From positions 2,356,001 to 2,420,000 of the forward strand of contig NZ_CP137892.1 of the NCBI RefSeq assembly GCF_033547155.1: a stretch of DNA of 64,000 nucleotides, written 5' to 3'. Position numbers and translations under genes: made by a program. Source of the stretch: Pseudomonas benzenivorans (GTDB taxonomy: Bacteria > Pseudomonadota > Gammaproteobacteria > Pseudomonadales > Pseudomonadaceae). The notes below the pieces were generated by a model. It was not told the origin of the DNA, searched no databases, and saw only the letters and a list, made by a program, of their open reading frames with translations. This document shows, in pieces, positions 58,564 through 64,000 of the stretch (positions are counted from its first letter, which is position 1; every line of letters begins with the position of its first letter).

Positions 58564-59895
58564 TCAGGCGCCCCGCCTGCCCCTGGCCGGCCCCTGCTTG
58601 TCGAGGATGCGCACCTCCCGCTGCGGGAAGGGTATTTCGTAGCCGTGCTCCTGCAGGGCCTCCAGGATCATCAGCAGCAGGTCGCCGCCGACGCGATTCT
58701 TGCCGTCGTCGACGCCCTCCATCCAGAACTCGACGAACATGTTGATGCCGGACTCGCCGAAGCTGTCGATCTCGCAGTCGGGGCGCTCCTCGAAGGGCAC
58801 ATCCTCGCCGCTGAACACCTGCGGGTGGCTGGCCACCACCTGCTTGATGATCTCCACCAGCTTGCGCACGTCGGAGTCGTAGGCGACCGAGAAGTCCACC
58901 CGATAGCGCTGGCTTTTGTCCTTGTGCGTCCAATTGGTGAAGATCTCCGCGATGAACTTCTCGTTCGGCACCACGATGTCCTTGCCGTCGTAGGTTTCCA
59001 GGGTGGTCGAACGCATGTTCAGCTCGCGCACTATGCCGGTGCGCCCGTCCTCCAGCTCGACGTAGTCGCCGATCGACACCGAGCGATCCATCAGGATGAT
59101 GATCCCGGAGATGAAGTTCGAGGCAATCGCCTGCAGGCCGAACCCCAGGCCGACGCCCAACGCCCCGCCGAACACCGCGAGGGTGGTGAGGTTGATGCCC
59201 ATGATCTGCAGCAGCAGCAGGAAGATCAGAAAGAAGATCCCCACCTCGAGCAGCTTCGCCGCCACCTCCCGGGTGCGTACGTCGAGGTTCTCCTGATGGG
59301 AGATGAAGTCGCGGCCGGTCCTGCTGCTGACGCGGCCGAGCCAGAACAGGATCGAGCCGAAGATGGCGACCCGGGCGATGCCGTAGGCCGAAATCTCGAT
59401 ATTGCCGAGGTTGACCGAGATGGATTCGAGTATGGCGATCAGGCCGTCCAGCAGGCCGACCAGGTGCAGGAACAGCAGCGGGATGCCCAGCCAGCGGAAG
59501 GCCACGGCGAGAAACCTGTTGCGGATGAAGTTGCGGATGATCGAGTAGAAGATCAGCAGGATGGAGATGGTCAGCGCCGCCTGCACCAGCCAGCCCTGAT
59601 CCAACAGGTTCTCGCTGACCTCGACGGATACCCGCAGCATGAGGATGGCCAGCAGCGGAAAGATCAGCGCGCCCAGCCTGCTGACGAACTTACGCACCGG
59701 ATGCACCGCCGCCGCCTCGTAACCGGCGTCGAGGAGCGGCGCGTACGTGCGGATGCGATTGGCGATCAGCCAGGCGACGGCATAGATCGCCAGCACGATG
59801 CCGGCCTGGGTGTAGGTCTCCGGCTGGAACAGCACCTCGGCCGCCTTATCGGCAGCCTGTTCGATTCGCGCGTCGAGATTGTCGAATAGCATCAT
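58564..59895 (-). CDS. MscS-family mechanosensitive channel with extra N-terminal helices
   Basis: 443 residues. Five or so hydrophobic segments, the last forming the pore helix (LTTLAVFGGALGVGLGFGLQAIASNFISGIIILMDRS), then the beta domain (VSIGDYVELEDGRTGIVRELNMRSTTLETYDGKDIVVPN) and the alpha/beta vestibule (VDFSVAYDSDVRKLVEII). The glycine/alanine pattern of the pore is intact. It relieves hypo-osmotic stress by opening under membrane tension. It is on the same strand as and upstream of hglS, separated by 187 bases, so co-regulation is possible but not shown. Confidence 0.92.
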   Translation of the reverse strand: MMLFDNLDARIEQAADKAAEVLFQPETYTQAGIVLAIYAVAWLIANRIRTYAPLLDAGYEAAAVHPVRKFVSRLGALIFPLLAILMLRVSVEVSENLLDQGWLVQAALTISILLIFYSIIRNFIRNRFLAVAFRWLGIPLLFLHLVGLLDGLIAILESISVNLGNIEISAYGIARVAIFGSILFWLGRVSSRTGRDFISHQENLDVRTREVAAKLLEVGIFFLIFLLLLQIMGINLTTLAVFGGALGVGLGFGLQAIASNFISGIIILMDRSVSIGDYVELEDGRTGIVRELNMRSTTLETYDGKDIVVPNEKFIAEIFTNWTHKDKSQRYRVDFSVAYDSDVRKLVEIIKQVVASHPQVFSGEDVPFEERPDCEIDSFGESGINMFVEFWMEGVDDGKNRVGGDLLLMILEALQEHGYEIPFPQREVRILDKQGPARGRRGA

Positions 59896-60283
59896 TGCCG
59901 ATCCTTATGCCGTCCAACTGACTGTCCAGACTATTTAATTGGCTTTTTGTTGACCTCCAATTGAACAGCAGTATAGACGCTGCTTACCAGTACAATGCGA
60001 CGACAATAAAACCACCCCACTACATTTACAGCACAGCGTACCGACATCAATTAATATCCACACATTAAAACCTGCACCAATAAAGACGCCCGCAATTCGC
60101 CATAACTTTAATCGGCGATGCACATCGGTAGCGGCAGGGGCAACTGGCCAAATACGGCGCACGCTAAGCAGCAGGACGATAGAGCCGGCATATGCAGACA
60201 GCATACGCAGAACAGGGGTGCATGGCGTTACGCCCTGCTGGCGGGGATAGCCCATATATGCCTTGTGAGTGACCACTGGAAAA
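59896..60283. other. AT-rich intergenic region (388 bases) at the edge of the low-GC island
   Basis: It holds the promoter of the MscS-like gene and the tail of the small-gene island. Base composition falls sharply (runs such as ACATTAAAACC near 60060). The minus-strand frame here (59935 onward) lacks coding features. It contains a copy of a repeat at 60233-60266. Confidence 0.4.
60233..60266 (-). repeat. Degenerate repeat, copy 2
   Basis: On the minus strand ACAAGGCATATATGGGCTAT, CCCCGCC and AGCAGG, which closely resembles the segment at 60892-60921 just after the neighbouring gene. Both copies follow small minus-strand genes and include a CCCCGC hairpin-forming core. Confidence 0.5.
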
Positions 60284-60643
60284 TCAGAACGCACTTTTCC
60301 ACTGCTCGGTGTCGATAAACCAGCGCTCCTCGTAGATTTTTCCACCGTGGAACTTGAACAGGACCGACAACTGGGAGGCCGCGATACTCGCCGAGCGCCA
60401 CTCGACAATAGAGACAACTTCATTCTCCCCCTCAATCTGGCGCAAGCCTGTGATCTCGAACCCCGGAGGAAGGATTTCCCCGAGACTATCCAGCGCAGAG
60501 CGGAACGCCTGCCACCCCTCCAGAACATCAGCCTGCCCTGGCATTATGAACTTCATATCCTCCGCATAGTCGGCCACCAAGGTATCGAAATCGCCAGCGC
60601 CGAGCGTCGTCCAACCTTGCCGTACCCTATCAGCCAGGCTCAT
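60284..60643 (-). CDS. SnoaL/NTF2-like protein, small orphan gene of the island
   Basis: 119 residues from ATG 60643, which has an excellent AGGAGGG eight bases upstream; the longer open frame is rejected for that reason. MSLADRVRQGWTTLGAGDFDTLVADYAEDMKFIMPG and LFKFHGGKIYEERWFIDTEQW are typical of the NTF2/SnoaL-like cone fold used by small hydrolases, isomerases and polyketide cyclases. Codon use is less GC-rich than in the flanking core genes. It lies in the cassette-like island, but its own boundaries are not clean attC cores. Confidence 0.75.
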   Translation of the reverse strand: MSLADRVRQGWTTLGAGDFDTLVADYAEDMKFIMPGQADVLEGWQAFRSALDSLGEILPPGFEITGLRQIEGENEVVSIVEWRSASIAASQLSVLFKFHGGKIYEERWFIDTEQWKSAF

Positions 60644-60891
60644 TGTTCTTGCCCTCCTATTTTTAGCCGGGCAACTTGAAGCCCACCATGGGATGGCATG
60701 CAAACAAGCTGCGTACAATCCAAGCATAGAAGGTATACGCCCGCCATGGGCAGCCTGGTATCTAACTACAGGTGGGCATCACATGTGCACCATCGTGCGA
60801 GTCACAGAGTAGCCAGGGCGGTAACGCCCACAACAGGCCGGATAGACGCGTGCAACCGCACTGACGGCAGGGCAGGGAAAGCTATTGCTCA

Positions 60892-60921
60892 CCGCTTGCG
60901 GGGAGAGTCCATATACATTGT
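60892..60921 (-). repeat. Degenerate repeat, copy 1
   Basis: On the minus strand ACAATGTATATGGACTCTC followed by CCCGCAAGCGG. It begins inside the end of the small gene at 60921 and overlaps the core site at 60920-60926. Related to the copy at 60233; a third, weaker copy lies near 60810-60850. Confidence 0.5.
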
Positions 60922-60926
60922 TAGGT
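60920..60926 (-). other. Cassette core site (R''-like, ACCTAAC) at the 3' end of the gene at 60921
   Basis: On the minus strand the 7-mer ACCTAAC contains the TAA stop of the gene and is the exact reverse complement of GTTAGGT at 61299-61305, at the other end of the same gene. In integron cassettes R'' and R' of a cassette are complementary in this way. Confidence 0.55.
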
Positions 60927-61286
60927 TGCTCGCGCACGGGCTGAATAGTAAAAACCAAGCACGGTGCCAATTAAAGTGCCGGCGAAAGCAAGAATTTCAC
61001 TGAAGTATTTGCTGCTTGTTAGTGCTGCAATAAATACGAAAGTAATTAACAGGAAAACTACGGCAAACCCGAGAAGGGCTGGCATACGCTTGTTGATGCG
61101 CTCGGTCTTTGGCTCTGCTTGACCTATGCCGCCACAAATGGAGCAAGGGAGCCCTACAAAAACCTTACCCTCTAACTCACTGCCTTTTACGCAAACTGCA
61201 CAAGATTGCTCTTCTTGCCCATTCTTGCATGTGCCAATTCCTGAACAGTGAGCGCATGGGTGAAGGTTTGCTTTGATGTCGTGCAT
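60921..61286 (-). CDS. Small zinc-ribbon membrane protein (DnaJ-like CxxCxGxG motifs), putative integron cassette gene
   Basis: 121 residues from ATG 61286, preceded by AGAGGGA. Cysteine motifs CAHCSGIGTC, CAVC and CSICGGIG in the first 55 residues resemble DnaJ zinc-binding repeats, and two membrane helices (MPALLGFAVVFLLITFVFIAAL, FSEILAFAGTLIGTVLGFYY) follow. The stop codon lies within the 3' core site. No function is assigned; the arrangement suggests a zinc-bound cytosolic head on an inner-membrane anchor. Confidence 0.75.
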   Translation of the reverse strand: MHDIKANLHPCAHCSGIGTCKNGQEEQSCAVCVKGSELEGKVFVGLPCSICGGIGQAEPKTERINKRMPALLGFAVVFLLITFVFIAALTSSKYFSEILAFAGTLIGTVLGFYYSARARAT

Positions 61287-61298
61287 AGTCCCTCTGCG

Positions 61299-61374
61299 AC
61301 CTAACATTTGGTTAAGGGGCGGGCTTTAGCCCATCCCAGTGAACGCCGAGAACAGTTTGAGCGACTTGTTATAC
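61299..61374 (-). other. attC-like recombination site between two small genes
   Basis: 76 bases, a normal attC length. On the minus strand it begins GTATAAC (R'', 61368-61374, three bases after the stop codon of the upstream gene) and ends GTTAGGT (R', 61299-61305, GTTRRRY). Inside are AAGTCGCTCAAAC after R'' and CCCCTTAACC before R', the usual TCAA/TTAA arm motifs, and a central GGGC-TAAA-GCCC hairpin. The arms pair only partly. Confidence 0.6.
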
Positions 61375-61376
61375 AT

Positions 61377-62090
61377 TCACATATATTTTTCAGATGAAAA
61401 AATAAAACTGCCTTTCTCATTTGCGCGAAAATATAAAATCTGACCAGACTGCTCGCCCATTCCGTCAAGATAATCTATGTGCAATTCAAAACTGTCACTT
61501 GCTTTTAAGAGGCTATCCTTGCCTCTGGTAAAAACCAGATTCTTTTCTGCATCGAAGTCCCAGTTGTCGAAAAAGTCTTTATCCAAAGAAAGCTCAATTG
61601 TTGAATTCCTCACAGAAAGTACGACCCTGCTAATTAGGTGGCCGATATTTTTTGCTGAAACCATGTGCTGTATTATTTCTTTGCTACTTGAGTAAGCTCC
61701 GCCCAACTGCCGAATAAGTGGCTGAGATCTGAGCTTTTCTTTTCGATATTCTCGATCAATGCTAGCGCGATTGATTTCTAGCTCTTCTTGTGTGACCTTG
61801 ACCATTTCTTTTTGCTGTTGAACTGATTGCTTTAGTTCCTCAACCTGCAACTGCAGTGCTCGCTCTTGTTGCTTCAATGCTAGCGTATTTTGACCAAGCT
61901 CTTCGCCTTGTTGGAAATAGCCCACAACAAGCCAAAGGAACGCTAGTGGGGCTGATACACCTGCAAAAAAATCACCCCACTCATTGAATTTCATCAAGCC
62001 AGCTTCGTGCCTGTCTAGGTAGAGTAAAATGCTCCAGATTGCGAGCCAGAAAAGTGTCGCTATCCATGCAAATGCTACTCGAAGGCTCAT
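61377..62090 (-). CDS. Two-helix coiled-coil membrane protein, putative integron cassette gene
   Basis: 237 residues from ATG 62090 (AAGGA at a good distance). Two helices (VAFAWIATLFWLAIWSILLYL and FFAGVSAPLAFLWLVVGYF) are followed by a long coiled coil (EELGQNTLALKQQERALQLQVEELKQSVQQQKEMVKVTQEELEINR) and a C-terminal beta-rich domain. Codon use is AT-rich relative to the core genes. It is orphan, typical of cassette-borne unknown proteins; no enzymatic motif is present. Confidence 0.75.
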   Translation of the reverse strand: MSLRVAFAWIATLFWLAIWSILLYLDRHEAGLMKFNEWGDFFAGVSAPLAFLWLVVGYFQQGEELGQNTLALKQQERALQLQVEELKQSVQQQKEMVKVTQEELEINRASIDREYRKEKLRSQPLIRQLGGAYSSSKEIIQHMVSAKNIGHLISRVVLSVRNSTIELSLDKDFFDNWDFDAEKNLVFTRGKDSLLKASDSFELHIDYLDGMGEQSGQILYFRANEKGSFIFSSEKYM

Positions 62091-62103
62091 ATTATTCCTT
62101 TTT

Positions 62104-62110
62104 GTATAAC
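62104..62110 (-). other. Cassette core site (R'-like, GTTATAC) at the 5' side of the gene at 61377
   Basis: On the minus strand GTTATAC, 14 bases before the ATG. It is the exact reverse complement of the R'' core GTATAAC at 61368-61374 at the other end of the same gene, the pattern expected of an integron cassette's two ends. Confidence 0.55.
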
Positions 62111-62120
62111 TACAAGTAGA

Positions 62121-62158
62121 CGACACATATGGGGTAATTTTTTACGCCACTTGTGTCG
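62121..62158. repeat. Imperfect 17-bp inverted repeat at the island boundary
   Basis: Arms 62121-62137 and 62142-62158 (beginning CGACACA, ending TGTGTCG) match at 14 of 17 positions around a 4-base spacer. It sits where the AT-rich island meets the core DUF3422 side. It could be a recombination arm, a terminator-like hairpin or an operator. Confidence 0.45.
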
Positions 62159-62401
62159 GATAACGTTCCTTGTTCATCCGTAACGCCTTGTCTCGCCAGG
62201 CCATCGCATCGGCAAACGCGACAGGCTGCGGGAAGGAACAACGACATGGACGACAAGCCCCGAAGCCGGGCAGTCGCCCGGCATGCGTCGCCGACGCTAC
62301 TGTTTTGCCATGAGGCTGTCCAGCGCCGCGCCCCTGGCCTTGTGACCCGTACGGAGGCGGGCAGCGCCAGTCGCGCCGGGCGAGAGCGCCACCCTGCCCG
62401 C

Positions 62402-63634
62402 CTAGTGCCGCGCCGCCTGCTTGAGCCTGCGCGCCATCAGCACCAGGGTCAGCAGGAACAGCGGCGCCAGCAGGGCGAACAGCACCTTGGCGGATAGCGG
62501 CGAGCCCAGGGCGCCGAGGCCTTCGAGGGTCATCTTCAGCAGACCGATCAGGTAGTAGCTGATGGCGATCAGCGAGAAGCCTTCCACCGCCTTCTGGATC
62601 TTCAGCTGGGTGTGGCTGCGGGCGTTGAGGCTTTCGAGGATCTTCGAGTTCTGCTCCTCCACCTCCACCTGGGCCTTGGCCTGCAGCAGCTCGCCGAGGT
62701 TGGCGATGCCGGCGGCCAGGCGGTCCAGGCGCTGCTCGGTGGCGGCGATGTAGCGCACGCTGGGCTTGAAGCGCCGTTCGAGAAACACCCCCAGGCGCTG
62801 GCTGCCGCCGACATGGCTTTCGCGCAACTCGGCGATGCGCTCGAAGACGATCTGCGCGTAGGCGGCGGTGGCGCCGAAGCGCGGCCGGCTGCCGGCGGAG
62901 CTGCGCATCAGCCGCGCCGAGAGGGCGGTCAGGCCGTCGAGCAGGGCCTTGGCCTGGGCGTTGTCGGCGCAGGCATTGCGCTCGGCGAGCTCGATCAGCT
63001 CGCGGTCCAGCTCCTGCAGGCTGGCGCTCAGCTGCTGGGCGGCGGGCAGGCCGAGGGAGGCGAGCATGCGGTAGGTCTCGATCTCCACCAGGCGGCGGAT
63101 CATCCGCCCCAGGCGGTAGGCGTTGAGGCCGCGGTTGACCAGCAGCAGGCGGCTGAAGCCCTGGGCCGAGAGGCGGAAGTCGCTCCACACGGTGGCGTCG
63201 CCGCCGCCGATATGGGAGCCGGCCGGGTCCTTGAAGCCGTAACCGGCCGGGGCCTGCTCGGCGTCCTCCTGGTTCTCCACCAGGATCACCTGGGCGTTGA
63301 GGATCAGCTCGCGGTGGGCGTCGAGCAGGCCGCGCAGCGGCTGCGGCAGCTCGGCCCAGCGGCTGTCGCCGGCCTGCAGCGGCACCACCCAGGTCAGGGA
63401 GAGGAACTCGCTGTGGCTCTCCCACTTGAAGGGGTGGCCGGCGATGCGCAGCAGGCCGTGGCGCTGCACGCCGCGGCCGGGGTTGTCGGCCAGCTCGTCG
63501 AGGCGGCGGACGATGCCGTCCAGGGACTGGCCGTCGTCGAGCAGGGCGAAGTGGTAGACGTGGGCCGGGCCGTCGAAGTAGATCGACGGCCGCGCGTGCA
63601 GTTCATCGTGCAGGCTTTCTCTCAGCGGGTGCAT
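62402..63634 (-). CDS. DUF3422 membrane-anchored protein
   Basis: 410 residues. MHPLRESLHDELHARPSIYFDGPAHVYHFALL is the conserved start of DUF3422; residues about 40-330 are soluble (helical), and two C-terminal helices (LIAISYYLIGLLKMTLEGLGALG, VLFALLAPLFLLTLVLMA) anchor it. The family is widespread in proteobacteria and annotated only as a domain of unknown function. It lies downstream of the YdiJ-like gene on the same strand. Confidence 0.88.
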   Translation of the reverse strand: MHPLRESLHDELHARPSIYFDGPAHVYHFALLDDGQSLDGIVRRLDELADNPGRGVQRHGLLRIAGHPFKWESHSEFLSLTWVVPLQAGDSRWAELPQPLRGLLDAHRELILNAQVILVENQEDAEQAPAGYGFKDPAGSHIGGGDATVWSDFRLSAQGFSRLLLVNRGLNAYRLGRMIRRLVEIETYRMLASLGLPAAQQLSASLQELDRELIELAERNACADNAQAKALLDGLTALSARLMRSSAGSRPRFGATAAYAQIVFERIAELRESHVGGSQRLGVFLERRFKPSVRYIAATEQRLDRLAAGIANLGELLQAKAQVEVEEQNSKILESLNARSHTQLKIQKAVEGFSLIAISYYLIGLLKMTLEGLGALGSPLSAKVLFALLAPLFLLTLVLMARRLKQAARH

Positions 63635-63726
63635 CGGGGGCTCCGGGACAGAGGGCGCCGCTCGGCCGGCGGCGCCTGTAGTGACTGGACTGCCGCCGGC
63701 GCGTCCGGGACACAGGCGCGCGCCGG

Positions 63727-64000
63727 CTAATTCGCCGCCTGGAAGCGGCGCAGCTGGGCCAGCAGCGCCTGCAGCGGGTGGGCCAGGGCCTGGCCGTCGA
63801 GGCGCTCGACCTGGCTGCGGCAGGAGTAGCCGCTGGCCAGCAGGCGCCCCGCCCCGCCCTGCTGCCGCACCCGGGCCGCCCAGGACAGCTGGTAGATGGC
63901 CCTGGAGGTCTCCAGGTTGCGGGACTCGTGGCCGTAGGTGCCGGCCATGCCGCAGCAGCCGCTGGCGGGCTGTTCCAGGCCCAGGCCGCAGCGCCTAAAC
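63727..64000 (-). CDS. ydiJ: C-terminus of YdiJ-like FAD/Fe-S oxidoreductase (D-2-hydroxyglutarate dehydrogenase)
   Basis: The last 90 residues, open to the window end. The visible part has the C-terminal CCG cluster-ligand motif (ASGCCGMAGTYGHE), followed by SRNLETSRAIYQLSWAARV, then SGYSCRSQVERL and HPLQALLAQL. This matches the C-terminal Fe-S binding region of the large YdiJ-type proteins, which carry an FAD-binding domain upstream and oxidise D-2-hydroxyglutarate to 2-oxoglutarate. The full family length is over 1000 residues, so only the tail is here. It runs toward DUF3422 with 92 bases between. The assignment rests on the tail alone. Confidence 0.72.
   Translation of the reverse strand, partial: FRRCGLGLEQPASGCCGMAGTYGHESRNLETSRAIYQLSWAARVRQQGGAGRLLASGYSCRSQVERLDGQALAHPLQALLAQLRRFQAAN

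Larger units (their letters stand above)
62091..62401. other. Intergenic region (311 bases) between the island and DUF3422
   Basis: Contains the last cassette core and the inverted repeat, then about 240 bases of GC-rich sequence up to the stop of the DUF3422 gene. No gene is seen. Since both neighbours run on the minus strand, it must include the promoter for the cassette gene and the 3' end of the core transcript. Confidence 0.4.

Noticed and set aside
55314..58745. A 1143-codon plus-strand open frame
   Set aside because: Shadow of the fusion and hglS genes, which have convincing motifs on the minus strand.
59935..60528. A 197-residue minus-strand frame downstream of the SnoaL-like gene
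   Set aside because: Overlaps that gene in another frame and includes the second repeat copy; no start context.
60760..60926. A second attC between the genes at 60921 and 60284
   Set aside because: Cores ACCTAAC and GTTAGAT exist 167 bases apart, but the arms do not pair and the gene at 60284 lacks a matching far core; too weak to call.
60779..60970. A short minus-strand frame between island genes
   Set aside because: Runs through the core site and repeat; its translation resembles the repeat's other copy, so it reflects repeat sequence, not a gene.

Overview
The window is 64 kb of high-GC, gene-dense chromosome from a Pseudomonas-group gammaproteobacterium. The basis is codon use, the protein families, and gene order: the metH ... 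RlmN-like ... cysI-DUF934 ... sohB ... SCP2 ... nudC ... enoyl-CoA hydratase-like ... ldcA block matches, from memory, the P. aeruginosa PA1818-PA1843 neighbourhood. Most of it is ordinary core genome. No rRNA, tRNA, CRISPR, prophage or IS element was seen.

Layout. 0-7 kb: a truncated antiporter, a TlpQ-like chemoreceptor behind a sigma-28 promoter, an FMN reductase, and a four-gene bqsPQRS-type operon (two PepSY proteins, response regulator, kinase) with a near-consensus BqsR box in front. 7-15.3 kb: patatin-like protein, alpha/beta hydrolase, membrane protein, GlxA-type regulator, DUF1272, MFS transporter, and a two-gene REC-CheX / PAS-GGDEF module. 15.4-33 kb: nfuA, DUF1223, Usp, metH, RidA, PAS-GGDEF cyclase, DUF1883, RlmN paralogue, a large DUF1631-GGDEF-EAL protein, OsmC, DUF2970, a sugar-type binding protein, a 37-aa membrane peptide, cysI and its DUF934 partner. 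33-46 kb: acuI-like and sohB, histidine phosphatase, SCP2, APH-like kinase and SDR, TSUP permease, nudC, a ChpA-like protein, dienoyl-CoA isomerase and ldcA.

46-64 kb is the most interesting part. Facing ldcA is a putative lysine 6-dehydrogenase, followed by an Lrp-type regulator, a polar-amino-acid ABC importer (two permeases, binding protein, ATPase), and a three-domain fusion of a hydroxylysine-kinase-like APH domain, an M23/LytM domain and a class III aminotransferase/phospholyase. Next come DUF1338/HglS (2-oxoadipate to D-2-hydroxyglutarate) and, at the window edge, the C-terminus of a YdiJ-like D-2-hydroxyglutarate dehydrogenase. Read together, these suggest a route from lysine and/or 5-hydroxylysine through aminoadipate semialdehyde and 2-oxoadipate to 2-oxoglutarate. 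The semialdehyde dehydrogenase and the 2-aminoadipate aminotransferase are not seen here.

Between the MscS-like channel gene and the DUF3422 gene lies a lower-GC island (about 59.95-62.15 kb) of small orphan genes on the minus strand. Two of them are bounded by paired, mutually complementary 7-bp core sites, and the site between them is 76 bp and attC-like. This looks like integron gene cassettes with no integrase in the window.
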